This document shows, in pieces, positions 1 through 8,412 of a stretch of 64,000 nt of DNA. The stretch covers positions 1 to 64,000 of the IMG/VR virus record IMGVR_UViG_3300030090_005798, one strand, 5' to 3'. Under the pieces are notes generated by a model. The model was given only the letters and a program-made list of their open reading frames with translations. It was not told the origin of the DNA and searched no databases. Positions within the stretch are counted from its first letter, which is position 1. Each line of letters starts with the position of its first letter. This stretch comes from a virus. Position numbers and translations under genes: made by a program.

Positions 1-258
1 AACGTGAGAGACGCTTGCTTGCCGTCTATTTGCGTCTGGATCGCACTGGTTACGCCGTCAAGGTAATCGAACTCCGTATTTGATACGTTGCCAGAGGAAC
101 CAATAAGGTTCGCATTCAATCGACTGGAAGCACTTATCGTTGCTTGTTTGGCATCTAACTGCGTCTGGATCGCACTGGTAACGCCATCAAGGTAACCGAA
201 CTCTGTATTTGATACGTCTCCGTTCGCTCCGATAAGATTCGCATTCAATCGGCTGGAA
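1..258 (-). repeat. 43-codon tandem repeat inside the fibre gene
   Basis: Two near-identical copies are offset by 129 bases: tgcgtctggatcgcactggt occurs at 31-50 and again at 160-179. The segment encoding RLNANLIG recurs at about 99-129 and 228-258. The offset is a multiple of three, so the repeat is protein-coding. More copies may continue beyond the left edge. Confidence 0.8.
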
Positions 259-3239
259 GACGTAATTTCGTCTTGGTATCTTCCGTCGAGATCGACGGTT
301 ACTGTTGCAGAGTCGGTGCGAGTCAACGTCAGAACTCCGTCAGAGGTTCCGAACGCTGCACTCGATACATAAACATTTCCATCGTTGCTATCAACATAGT
401 CCTTAACAGCCGCTGAAGTCGGGATCGTCGTATCGTTATCGTTAGACCCGATACCTTCAGACTCCGTTACCAGTGTGGAGGCTTTAAGGTTATCGACCTC
501 TAAGTTTGAGACAGTAACGCTATCAGCATCAACTGCGCTAAGAGTGGCAAGCGATCCTAAAGAAAGATCGCTACGAACATCGCTTGCAGAACGTCCTTCA
601 AGACCGTTAGCAGTAAAGCGAGCATACTCGTCGTCACTTGGGCTACCATCAATTAATACAGCTTTGCCATCAGATATACCAAAGGAACTTCCTCCTATAG
701 AACCATCCACTGTGAGGGTGTAATCTGGACTAGTGGAACCTATTCCTATTTTACCATCTGACTTGATGGTCATTCTTGCAGAACCCGCAGTATGAAAATC
801 TATTGTATCATCCGCTGGGTAACCCATCTTAGTGTTTGAGTCACTAGTATGGATTAAATAATCAGATATATAGTAATCGTCAGAGGAAGTGCAACAAGTG
901 CCTTGAATCTCATAACCACATCCATCACCCTGAGGGGTAATACTTAAGCCTAGCTCATCAGAAGAGCCTACAGTCAGATTGTGAAATTCTTCATAATCAG
1001 ATGTGCAATCTTTATATGGAGCGTATCCCGCTGAACCACAATTCTTTAATTGTGTTCGTATTGTGACTTTACAGTCATCTGTGGGAGTAGTGGTTCCTAA
1101 ACCACATCCAAAATCTAAAACTCGGAAAGATGCTTCTTTAGGATCATTAGACGATATTCCTGAATATGGCATATAATCAGCGGAACCGCAGTTTATATAC
1201 TTAGCTCTTATATCAACTTTCTCCCCGTCAACAGCAACAGTTATATTATCTTCTCCTGTCAGCGTTCTGAACTTTGAGGGCATTAAGCTATATTCGTCAT
1301 ATATCTCTGCGCCCCCTCCTATGTTCTCCCCAGACCAACCAGTTGTAGAATGAATAGTAGTTGTGCAGTCATTATCAGTATTGAAGACAATACCTGATCC
1401 AGCATTTAAAGTTCTAAATATAGCTTCTCCACCAGCTATACCTGAGTAAGCCTTCCAGTCTGCTGAGTTGTTGCAGTTATTATATTGTGCATCAATGTTG
1501 ATATAATCATTGCCTTTATCACCATCACCACCACCATCAATCAACGCTACGGTAATATTGCTGGTCGCGTTATCTCCATAAATTTTATGGAACTCTGCTG
1601 GCATTGTGCTGTATTCGTTATATACCCCAACACCTTGTTGCCCTATATTTTCACCAGACCAGCCCGTTCCATTTATTGTTGTGACACAATAATTAGTGGC
1701 ATGATCTACGTCTTTAACAAACTCAATATTATCTCCCGCCCTTAGTCCTCTAAATTTAGCTTTTCCACCAGCTATACCCTTATAAGCCCAGTGGTCAGCA
1801 TCTGCTAAACTGTCGCTACAGGCACCATATTCTGCTGATACTTGGATATAATCATTGCTTTTATTAGCATCAGCACCGTGATTAATCATCTGGACGGTGA
1901 CATTGCTGGCTATGTTGTCTCCATAAATTTTATGGAACTCTGCTGGCATTAAAGTGTATTCGTTATACACCCCGACACCTAGTTCTCCTACATTCTGCCC
2001 AGACCAGCCCGTGTTTCCTGATGGGCAATGTATTGTTGTGACACAATAATTAGTGTCATGATCTACATCTTTTTTAAAGATAACCCCAGTTCCTGCTTTT
2101 AATCCTCTGAAAATTGCAGTTCCATTTTCTATGGCTCTATACGCCCAATGATCTGCATCTTGATCGCTCCCTTCATCATCTCCACAGTTAGCAAAATGAG
2201 AGTTTATTAATATTGTATCGTTGTTACCTGCCTGACCATCAGCATTCCCATATGTGGTAGATATATTGCTAAGACCATTCGGTCCTTGGTTGCCATAAAT
2301 TGTATGAAACTCCGATGGCATCAGAGTATATTCATCATAGACACAACAACCTTGAGAGGGATTGTATGGTGAGGAAACAGTCCCCTCAAAACCTATACAC
2401 TCTCCAGACCACTCGCCTGAACCTCCTGCTCCACTAGCTTCAATTTCAATGTAGTTCTCTCTCTGGTATACTTTAACTCCACTTCCTGCTTTTATAGCTC
2501 TTACATTGACAGGATAAGTTTCTGATCTGTAATGAGGTCCAACACCAGTGGACATATCTACGTCTCCGTCTCCAGTTTTTAATATATGAGCAGAGGTTCC
2601 CTGAACAAAATTACCCCTTTGCTCAAATTGTCTGTCAGAAACAAATATATCGTCTCTTTGGTGATATTCTATTAAATGGCCATTTTTAATTCTGCAAATA
2701 GGATAATATCCAGTATAGCAATTATGACCCGTATCATATTCTTCAAATATAATGTGGGGAAACTGAGTAGTAAACGGTCTTTCGTCATTAGGGTCAGCTT
2801 CTTCTCCTTCAGGAACTTCAGGCTCTTTGTAAGGGTTTTCAACTCCCGTGAATAATGCTTCGGTTATTAAGAAGTTTTTAGAAGAAATTTGAACCTTTAC
2901 AAAATAGTGTAGATCATCTTCAAAATCCAAAGTATGGATTTTCTGCATATTATCAATATCCTGCTGCCTAGGCTCTTGTAGCTGGCTACTGGAAACCCTG
3001 TTGTAGATATAAGCTTGGTTGAACTCAACTAGATAACCAGTGGCATCACCATCTTGCCATTCCTCTCCATCAGGCGCTAATGGAAGATCACCCTCATGAT
3101 CGTCCTTGTCGAAGTATGCGTAATTTATTGTGGGTAAGAACGGAGTTGGTTCACCAACATTAAAGCCATCCCTGTCTTCATTTTGAGTCCAGTCCTTATT
3201 TCCAAAAGCATCACCCTCGGTTTTCTCTTCAATTCCCAT
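1..3239 (-). CDS. Tail-fibre-like structural protein, C-terminus cut off by the window edge
   Basis: The frame is open from an ATG at 3239 to base 1 without a stop, giving about 1079 residues, so the protein continues beyond the left edge. The N-terminal third is unique sequence. The middle has about four imperfect copies of a module of roughly 105-125 residues, with recurring NEYTLMPAEFH, IYGDN and GWSGENIG segments. Near residue 810 comes the IGIGSTSPDYTLTVDG motif common in fibre and chaperone-linked tail proteins. The visible end has repeats of about 43 residues carrying RLNANLIG and YLDGVTSAIQTQ. Repeats of this kind are typical of trimeric phage fibres that bind host receptors. The ATG overlaps the stop of the upstream 113-residue gene (TGATG), so the two are probably translationally coupled. 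A C-terminal intramolecular chaperone may lie off-window. The fibre assignment rests on repeat style, not on a receptor-binding motif. Confidence 0.75.
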   Translation of the reverse strand, partial: MGIEEKTEGDAFGNKDWTQNEDRDGFNVGEPTPFLPTINYAYFDKDDHEGDLPLAPDGEEWQDGDATGYLVEFNQAYIYNRVSSSQLQEPRQQDIDNMQKIHTLDFEDDLHYFVKVQISSKNFLITEALFTGVENPYKEPEVPEGEEADPNDERPFTTQFPHIIFEEYDTGHNCYTGYYPICRIKNGHLIEYHQRDDIFVSDRQFEQRGNFVQGTSAHILKTGDGDVDMSTGVGPHYRSETYPVNVRAIKAGSGVKVYQRENYIEIEASGAGGSGEWSGECIGFEGTVSSPYNPSQGCCVYDEYTLMPSEFHTIYGNQGPNGLSNISTTYGNADGQAGNNDTILINSHFANCGDDEGSDQDADHWAYRAIENGTAIFRGLKAGTGVIFKKDVDHDTNYCVTTIHCPSGNTGWSGQNVGELGVGVYNEYTLMPAEFHKIYGDNIASNVTVQMINHGADANKSNDYIQVSAEYGACSDSLADADHWAYKGIAGGKAKFRGLRAGDNIEFVKDVDHATNYCVTTINGTGWSGENIGQQGVGVYNEYSTMPAEFHKIYGDNATSNITVALIDGGGDGDKGNDYINIDAQYNNCNNSADWKAYSGIAGGEAIFRTLNAGSGIVFNTDNDCTTTIHSTTGWSGENIGGGAEIYDEYSLMPSKFRTLTGEDNITVAVDGEKVDIRAKYINCGSADYMPYSGISSNDPKEASFRVLDFGCGLGTTTPTDDCKVTIRTQLKNCGSAGYAPYKDCTSDYEEFHNLTVGSSDELGLSITPQGDGCGYEIQGTCCTSSDDYYISDYLIHTSDSNTKMGYPADDTIDFHTAGSARMTIKSDGKIGIGSTSPDYTLTVDGSIGGSSFGISDGKAVLIDGSPSDDEYARFTANGLEGRSASDVRSDLSLGSLATLSAVDADSVTVSNLEVDNLKASTLVTESEGIGSNDNDTTIPTSAAVKDYVDSNDGNVYVSSAAFGTSDGVLTLTRTDSATVTVDLDGRYQDEITSSSRLNANLIGANGDVSNTEFGYLDGVTSAIQTQLDAKQATISASSRLNANLIGSSGNVSNTEFDYLDGVTSAIQTQIDGKQASLT
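1285..2345 (-). repeat. Imperfect long repeats of about 105-125 codons inside the fibre gene
   Basis: A 33-base stretch is identical at 1573-1605 and 1918-1950, 345 bases (115 codons) apart. Diverged copies begin near 1285 and near 2292. Each copy encodes an LMP(A/S)(E/K)FH-like turn, an IYG(D/N) segment, an alternating hydrophobic stretch and a GWSGEN-like end. Near-identity of the two central copies suggests recent duplication or gene conversion. Confidence 0.7.
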
Positions 3240-3580
3240 CAGCCTCCCCCTTCATCTTTTGATGACGGAGAAATAGAACTATTATCACAGTCTATTTGAT
3301 GCACATTTCCATCTCCATCAAGGTAAAATAAATTATTAAACAAATTAAAATTATCAAAATTAATTGGTTTAATCTCCTTCTCTATTTCGTCGTCAAGGGA
3401 TGAATGAAAATATTTAATCCCTCCCCGTTTAACAGATCCATCTGGCCACAAATATTGTTTTTCAGCGAAATAACAATCAGTTAATGTGTTATTACGCCAA
3501 ACCTCAACATATGCAAAATCATTATCAAAGTCATGTCGCTTTGTTTCTAGCCTTACTACCTTTTTGACGATGGTTTTCAC
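3239..3580 (-). CDS. Hypothetical protein upstream of the fibre gene
   Basis: This 113-residue protein has no family I recognise. It starts with GTG and no clear Shine-Dalgarno sequence precedes it, so the start is uncertain. It is polar, with a YLDGDGNVHQID stretch and a Gly-rich end. Its stop overlaps the fibre ATG (TGATG), which suggests co-translation and a role with the fibre, for example as a small structural or assembly partner. A GTGTAA-type element lies 22 bases upstream, so this gene probably opens the fibre transcription unit. Confidence 0.6.
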   Translation of the reverse strand: MKTIVKKVVRLETKRHDFDNDFAYVEVWRNNTLTDCYFAEKQYLWPDGSVKRGGIKYFHSSLDDEIEKEIKPINFDNFNLFNNLFYLDGDGNVHQIDCDNSSISPSSKDEGGG

Positions 3581-3601
3581 TTTAATAATAATATAAAATA
3601 C

Positions 3602-3611
3602 TTACACCTAT
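3602..3611 (-). promoter_or_regulatory. GTGTAA-type upstream element, full ATAGGTGTAA form
   Basis: On the minus strand this reads ATAGGTGTAA, identical over ten bases to the elements at 15801-15810 and 58417-58426. It stands 21 bases before the GTG start of the 113-residue gene, with an AT-rich leader between. An inverted repeat, TATTTCA at 3609-3615 with TGAAATA at 3632-3638, overlaps its upstream side. Confidence 0.4.
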
Positions 3612-3651
3612 TTCAATTTTTATTCGGTATCTGAAATAAGTCTAATTAAAA

Positions 3652-4761
3652 TTAATTTTTATTAAATGAAGGGGGGTTATGCCATTCAGCTATAACTCTG
3701 GCCACCCCCCATCTTAGAGCTAATATTCTAGCAAAATCATAAGTGAATAAATCTGTATAAGGGGGAGTTCTTTGATTGATAGTAAACCAACCCGACCAAG
3801 GTTCATATACTTCAGTTGTATATTGCACTTTTTGATTAACAAACCACCCAGCGTTAAAGTATGGTTGCCCATCACCCTGCCAAATTTCTATATATGGAAA
3901 TATTTGCACTTTAGGTGGGGCATTTAGCAACCTAGTCGCTATTTTTTTCTGAGCTAACCCAGCAGGAGGTAATATAACAACCTTACCGTGACGTTTTTTT
4001 TGTATAGATAAAGATGATGGGATGTAATCATATCCAGCATCTTCCCCATCACTCCCTATTTTTCTCCACGCATCTGGCATAAATGGGAAATCACGAATAT
4101 CTGAATAATAATATTGGTCGTATTCTCCAGTTCGCTCTCTATAAATCCAGATGATGTCTCCATTTCTTCCTTTTTGGAAACCTCTTGAATTCTGTATCCC
4201 CGATTCATTTAAAGTAATAGGCACAGGGTAACCTCTATTCAAAGAATTAAAACCTTCTATTAGATTATAAACCATAGCTCCGCGTTTTACAAAGCCGCCA
4301 AATCCTATTACCCAATCTACATCTTTTTTTGATTCTATCCAGAAACCATTGTTTTCTGGAATATAATAATCTCCATAGTCAGCATCACCCCACCCTACAG
4401 CCTTCCAGCCTATTGATATGTTTTCAGGCTCGTCTCTTAAATCTTGATCATTGTAGTAAACTTGGGTCCAGTAAGACCCATCTTTAATCCAAATAATATC
4501 TGCATCTCGCCAGTATGGAGCAGATTTGAGACCTATCTCGTTATTGATCCCGAATGTTTCATTGATACTTTGATAGAGTCTGCCATCAGGGTTTCTGGTA
4601 ACATTAAAGGCAACTGGAGTAAAGCTATTAGCCTTGATGGTTTCTACATGAAAACCAACATAATCAGAAACAGAATAAGTCTGCTGCACCTGAGAGGTGC
4701 ATACAGAAGAAAATAATACAGGTAATATTAAAAACTTGAGATATGTCAGTGATTTGATCAC
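3652..4761 (-). CDS. Secreted protein of two similar halves, resembling a Verrucomicrobiota paralogous family
   Basis: The 369-residue protein starts with GTG behind an AAGGGG ribosome site (an in-frame ATG is absent). It has a Sec-type signal sequence: positive N-terminus, hydrophobic residues about 5-20, then a Cys near 22 that is not a canonical lipobox. The mature part repeats a motif: an aspartate followed by IIWI and a short aromatic YY run, then a GW or W-K-G segment, then DYYIPENNGFWI or a similar element. This layout recalls the family catalogued as TIGR02597, which I associate with Verrucomicrobiota. That match is from memory and unverified. A secreted protein next to fibre genes could be a virion, adhesion or host-acquired accessory protein. 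Function unknown. Confidence 0.5.
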   Translation of the reverse strand: MIKSLTYLKFLILPVLFSSVCTSQVQQTYSVSDYVGFHVETIKANSFTPVAFNVTRNPDGRLYQSINETFGINNEIGLKSAPYWRDADIIWIKDGSYWTQVYYNDQDLRDEPENISIGWKAVGWGDADYGDYYIPENNGFWIESKKDVDWVIGFGGFVKRGAMVYNLIEGFNSLNRGYPVPITLNESGIQNSRGFQKGRNGDIIWIYRERTGEYDQYYYSDIRDFPFMPDAWRKIGSDGEDAGYDYIPSSLSIQKKRHGKVVILPPAGLAQKKIATRLLNAPPKVQIFPYIEIWQGDGQPYFNAGWFVNQKVQYTTEVYEPWSGWFTINQRTPPYTDLFTYDFARILALRWGVARVIAEWHNPPSFNKN

Positions 4762-4844
4762 CTCATTATCCCCTTACTTGACTGATTACATGCATTTTTA
4801 ATTATTTTTAATTATCTACAGACCGCAGATTATTTACAAGAGCC

Positions 4845-6176
4845 TCATCCACCCTTAGGTTTAGGCTTGGGTTTAGGCTCTGGTTCTGGCTCTGGCTCTG
4901 TTTCTGAGCCTTTAGCTCTTTGAACCTGTTCCTCAGTAGGAGCGCCTTTTTCCCCTTTTTTCCTCATTTTTTCCCCAGAACCCCTCTTAATTCTCTCTCT
5001 TTTCTTTCTGATGTTCTCCCAGAGACTACTATCAGATTTCTCTTTTTCTTTTAGAATCTCTTTATGGCGCTTCATGAAAGCTTCATGATTAGGTCCAGCC
5101 ATGTAAAGAGTCTTGCCATCCTCGGTTTTATGAGTATGAACTCCTTTCAAACCCATCTTTTCAGCATCTTTCATAGCTTTCTCTTTGCTGTCGAAGTAAT
5201 GATCATTCATATCAGGAGATCCATAAGACTTTTTCTTTTTATCTCCGTAAGCAGCTTTCGCTATATCTTGGTCTGCTTTTCTATATGATTCTTTTACCTT
5301 TCCTCCCCTCATCATCTTGAGGAATGTGTTTACCCTTGCCATAGCCCAACCATGACGAGACATATTTGGACGGTGAGATGTGCTAAAAGCACCAGCACCG
5401 CGCCTATAAACTCTTTTGAGTTGGCCTAAAGTAACCTTTTTGGAATACTTGGCATTGTGAGCTTTTACTTTTTCTTTTAAAGTATTTGTAGTTTTTTCAC
5501 TGAATGTAATTTTACCACCACCCTTTTTTGCGCTTCCTTTTGGGTTTCTTTTAGAACCCTTTTTTCTTTCGCTTGGTTCTGCGGGGGTTTGTGCTCCACT
5601 CTTTGGCCCCCTCCTTTTTGCAGCTTCAGAAACCTCAGCTAAAGCGGGACATTCTCTAAGCAAATCTTCATGGTCAAAAAAGGTCTCACCATCCCACTCA
5701 TAATCTTCAGAGCCTTTTGTCATATTTGTAACGCTCTTCTTGCTCCACATTTTACAAGACCAGTATCTAGCCTTCCATTTAGGACCAGCGTTATCGCAAT
5801 TGTGACGACTTCTAAAAGCCTTCCTTCTTTTTGGGTCGTCCCTCTTAATTTCCATATTGGGGTCACCGAAGTTTACCTTAACCACGTTTCCTTTTTCGTT
5901 TTTTACATAAACAGAGAATTTTTTCGGACCTTTGGGGGTTCTAAAGGGTTTATTAAGAGTTTTATTTTCGTTAGCTGCCTCACTAAAAAAAAGAGTGGTA
6001 TCCTCCCCATCATCAAAAACAACAGATGCTTTGGACTCAGCATCTTTAAATATATTCATACAAACAGCTACTCGCTGTTTATTGTCGTTAAATTCTTTTT
6101 TATCGGTTAAGTCTGAGACGCAGCGACCTACAAAATCACTGCGCTTCTCATTGTTTCTTGGAGTCGGCAATGGCAT
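4845..6176 (-). CDS. Multidomain head-associated or packaged basic protein
   Basis: The 443-residue protein is very Lys-rich. The N-terminus has an RSDFVGRCVSDLTDKKEF segment ending in QRVAVC, a motif I know from phage head-operon proteins. Next comes a conserved block (FSVYVKNEKGNVVKVNFGDP, then RHNCDNAGPKWKARYWSCKMW-like, about residues 87-143) often found in phage prohead-core, protease or portal-linked proteins. Around residues 255-292 an RRGAGAFSTSHRPNMSRHGW block resembles DUF5872-type segments. The C-terminus is a low-complexity Glu-Pro then Lys-Pro run. A role in the head, or as a packaged internal protein, is an inference. A GTGTAA element is 9 bases upstream and no strong Shine-Dalgarno sequence is seen. 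Confidence 0.55.
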   Translation of the reverse strand: MPLPTPRNNEKRSDFVGRCVSDLTDKKEFNDNKQRVAVCMNIFKDAESKASVVFDDGEDTTLFFSEAANENKTLNKPFRTPKGPKKFSVYVKNEKGNVVKVNFGDPNMEIKRDDPKRRKAFRSRHNCDNAGPKWKARYWSCKMWSKKSVTNMTKGSEDYEWDGETFFDHEDLLRECPALAEVSEAAKRRGPKSGAQTPAEPSERKKGSKRNPKGSAKKGGGKITFSEKTTNTLKEKVKAHNAKYSKKVTLGQLKRVYRRGAGAFSTSHRPNMSRHGWAMARVNTFLKMMRGGKVKESYRKADQDIAKAAYGDKKKKSYGSPDMNDHYFDSKEKAMKDAEKMGLKGVHTHKTEDGKTLYMAGPNHEAFMKRHKEILKEKEKSDSSLWENIRKKRERIKRGSGEKMRKKGEKGAPTEEQVQRAKGSETEPEPEPEPKPKPKPKGG

Positions 6177-6184
6177 ATTTTTGT

Positions 6185-6190
6185 TTACAC
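6185..6190 (-). promoter_or_regulatory. GTGTAA element upstream of the 443-residue gene
   Basis: The minus strand reads GTGTAA, ending 8 bases before the ATG at 6176 and overlapping the stop of the preceding gene. No Shine-Dalgarno sequence lies between element and start. Confidence 0.35.
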
Positions 6191-6723
6191 TATAAAAGTT
6201 CCATAGGGGAACGATATTCTTCGTATGGTAAGAACCAATGTTCGCATGTATTTAGTATATCATACAGTAAAACAGTGGTCATTAAGTCCTCTCTACCCTT
6301 CCTCGTATATCCTTTATACAGAGAATCTTTGAAATTTGAGACCTTTTTAGTCCAGTCACAAGTGTGGGCAAGGTCAAATAAATCGTCATTTTTGACACAT
6401 AAGAAGAAAGCCCCATAATCAAACGCGATCCAAGCTGGCTTTTGTTCGCCATTGCACCAACCCATTTTCCCCTGCACGTTCTTTATCTCTAATACTACCT
6501 TACCTTCTTTTTGCGTTTGTTTTAGCCCTTTTACGTCAAATCCCACACCATCCACTACGAAGTCCGTATGATTTTTTATATCATCATGCTGACTTGTTTT
6601 TTTAATTTCTTTACCTGCTGCTCTACAAGAGTCGTAGAATCTTTGTTGACCTTCATGGCCAGTATTTATTGATTTTTTAATATGCCCAGCAGATGACATA
6701 TTTTTAGCTTTGTCTGATATCAT
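6190..6723 (-). CDS. Putative PD-(D/E)XK-type nuclease-like protein
   Basis: The 177-residue protein has a segment HTDFVVDGVGFDVKG, in which an Asp is followed by a beta-strand and a D-V-K tripeptide. It is followed by an Ile-Lys containing strand (LEIKNVQGKMGW). This matches the D...(D/E)XK arrangement of restriction-like nuclease folds and of phage proteins that act on branched or nicked DNA. The rest is mixed alpha/beta with several aromatic residues and Cys. It follows the sulfotransferase by 7 bases in the same operon. A non-nuclease role is possible because only the core motif is visible. Confidence in the gene is high, in the function low. Confidence 0.45.
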   Translation of the reverse strand: MISDKAKNMSSAGHIKKSINTGHEGQQRFYDSCRAAGKEIKKTSQHDDIKNHTDFVVDGVGFDVKGLKQTQKEGKVVLEIKNVQGKMGWCNGEQKPAWIAFDYGAFFLCVKNDDLFDLAHTCDWTKKVSNFKDSLYKGYTRKGREDLMTTVLLYDILNTCEHWFLPYEEYRSPMELL

Positions 6724-6730
6724 ATATTAT

Positions 6731-7456
6731 TTAAGGTTGTTCTATTTTATAACCTAGATACTCAACAACTTCTTCGTCTAAGTTTCGATTTATTTCCTCT
6801 ATGTGATCTTGCCTGAAATAGTAGCCCTCAGGACTACATGAAGCGTCATGACGTAGCTTATCCAAGTATAACTTATCCATGTAAAAACGTCTTCTATCCT
6901 CTGAAAAAGGAACGCGATTATTCATGTAAAGGTTTTTTTTAATATTTGTAATATTTTCAACTTTTTTTTCCAGATTCATCATTTGACCTAATCTTTCCAC
7001 ATTGTTTATATTTGAAATCATATCAATATACCTTACAAAAATAAAATTTCCACCTTGTTTTGAGAGAGATATTAGTTTTTTATAATATAAACTATATTCT
7101 TTAATAGGATGAAATTTTAAATTTTTATATCTTCTATCCCATTCCGAGAAGGCTCTAAAGCTTAACAACCAACTATAAGGGTCTTTTGATGTGATGACAA
7201 AAAAATCTGGGAAAGGGTTATTTTTTTTTATTCTTGCTTTAAGGTCTTCAAAGTCTCTTATACAAAAACATTTAAAACCCCCTGACGCAAAATCACTATT
7301 GCAATATAATCTGGCATGTTTGTGACATACGTCATACTCCTCTCTCTCCTGAGCGTGGTTAAGGTGTTCAATATGAAAATTATCAGACAGAAGCGCCTGT
7401 AAATAATTAGTGCCAGTCCTGTAAAGACCGTAAAGTAATATCTTTTTTTTGAGCAT
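6731..7456 (-). CDS. Sulfotransferase family protein
   Basis: The 241-residue protein opens with KILLYGLYRTGTNYLQALL (residues about 5-23), a form of the 5'-phosphosulfate loop (normally PRSGTTWL) that binds PAPS. A 3'-phosphate motif follows at about residue 90 (ITSKDPYSWLLSF). Length fits the sulfotransferase fold. Such enzymes move sulfate from PAPS to hydroxyls of sugars, lipids or proteins. It sits at the end of the heptose and sugar-modifying cluster, so a phage-directed glycan is the most natural substrate. No PAPS-synthesis gene is visible, so host PAPS would be used. The acceptor is unknown. Confidence 0.7.
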   Translation of the reverse strand: MLKKKILLYGLYRTGTNYLQALLSDNFHIEHLNHAQEREEYDVCHKHARLYCNSDFASGGFKCFCIRDFEDLKARIKKNNPFPDFFVITSKDPYSWLLSFRAFSEWDRRYKNLKFHPIKEYSLYYKKLISLSKQGGNFIFVRYIDMISNINNVERLGQMMNLEKKVENITNIKKNLYMNNRVPFSEDRRRFYMDKLYLDKLRHDASCSPEGYYFRQDHIEEINRNLDEEVVEYLGYKIEQP

Positions 7457-7474
7457 ACTTTACTCTATTAAATA

Positions 7475-7816
7475 TTATAAAGTCATTGATTTTGTTTCAC
7501 CTGTCCTCGTATCTACCATAAAAAAATCATTTACATTATAAGCCCTGTCATCAATCCAGTAATCATAAGGAGGTTTACCCATCCTTAGCTCTGTTCTCTT
7601 CACACCCCATTCATCTAGTTGGCGCTTAGTTAGTTCTGAGTGATCTCTACCAGACCACCCTCCTCTTGCTGTCCAGTAAATAATTGTATGACCAGCATCA
7701 TACAGCTTATTGAAGAATTCAATTCTTTCTTTTATAGGTTTACCTCTGCTGTAAGGTGCGGTATCATCCTCATGTCGGCAAATAGTGCCGTCAATATCTA
7801 CAATGTATGTTTTCAT
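7475..7816 (-). CDS. HAD-superfamily phosphatase, small capless form
   Basis: At 113 residues it carries HAD motif I IVDIDGTIC (residues about 5-13), motif II YWTARGG (about 47-53), a motif III Lys in RMGKPPYD and motif IV WIDDRAYN. It is the size of capless HAD phosphatases. Its place beside split HldE suggests it could remove the 1-phosphate or 7-phosphate from a heptose intermediate, the step done by GmhB in LPS pathways. It lacks the obvious GmhB DRDG start and zinc-ligand loop, so the substrate is inferred from context only. The stop and the next start abut (it begins where the methyltransferase ends). Confidence 0.65.
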   Translation of the reverse strand: MKTYIVDIDGTICRHEDDTAPYSRGKPIKERIEFFNKLYDAGHTIIYWTARGGWSGRDHSELTKRQLDEWGVKRTELRMGKPPYDYWIDDRAYNVNDFFMVDTRTGETKSMTL

Positions 7817-8412
7817 TATGATTTGTGATTTTTTTGAAATCCAAAACTATTTCCTGTAATCTGGTGAATTTCTGCATGTTTATCGACTCTGTAACCAAAA
7901 TGATAAACTGCTCTTTTTATTTGTTCGGCGCAAAAGTCATGGCCAAGCATCCAGCCTCCATGAGCTAGCTTAGGCCACCAAGCTTCTAAGTCTCTCGTCA
8001 CCCCCTCGTAAGTATGATTAGCATCAATAAAAATACTAGGTATGCTATTGTATGGAAAATGTCTTGCAGCTTCAGCAGAATCTGACTCTATCGTAGTTAT
8101 TAAATCTTCTAATCCTAAATCTTTTACATTTTTCTCAAAGATATCTAAAATAGAACCGCCATTAGACTCTGCCTCATCTAGAAGATCCTGCTCATTAGTT
8201 GTTCCTTTAAACCAGTCTACGGCAAAAAGTCGGTTTGATTTGTTTAATTTTTTAAGGCGTTCAGCTAAATAGCAAATAGACTTACCCTTCCAAACTCCGA
8301 CTTCTACATGAACCCAGTCCTCTTGCATAGATTCAGCTACACTGTCATATAGTTCTTCCCAATCAAAGAACCCATCAATATCTTCATAACTTTTTATTTT
8401 AGTTTCGGTCAT
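7816..8412 (-). CDS. Class I SAM-dependent methyltransferase
   Basis: This 198-residue protein has the SAM-binding motif VHVEVGVWKGKSICYLAERL (about residues 34-53). A following acidic strand (FAVDWFKGT) and a late IFIDANHTYEGVTRDL segment are typical of the Methyltransf_24/FkbM-like group that methylates small molecules or sugars. A DPPY or NPPY motif of DNA methyltransferases is absent. The gene overlaps its neighbours on both sides within the heptose cluster, so O-methylation of a sugar is the likely job. The acceptor is not determined by the sequence. Confidence 0.7.
   Translation of the reverse strand: MTETKIKSYEDIDGFFDWEELYDSVAESMQEDWVHVEVGVWKGKSICYLAERLKKLNKSNRLFAVDWFKGTTNEQDLLDEAESNGGSILDIFEKNVKDLGLEDLITTIESDSAEAARHFPYNSIPSIFIDANHTYEGVTRDLEAWWPKLAHGGWMLGHDFCAEQIKRAVYHFGYRVDKHAEIHQITGNSFGFQKNHKS

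Noticed and set aside
3609-3638. Terminator between the secreted protein and the 113-residue gene
   Set aside because: The inverted repeat is AT-only, has a long loop and no T run, so it is unlikely to terminate.
7816-8412. DNA methyltransferase reading of the class I methyltransferase
   Set aside because: No DPPY/NPPY motif, and the sequence matches small-molecule methyltransferases.
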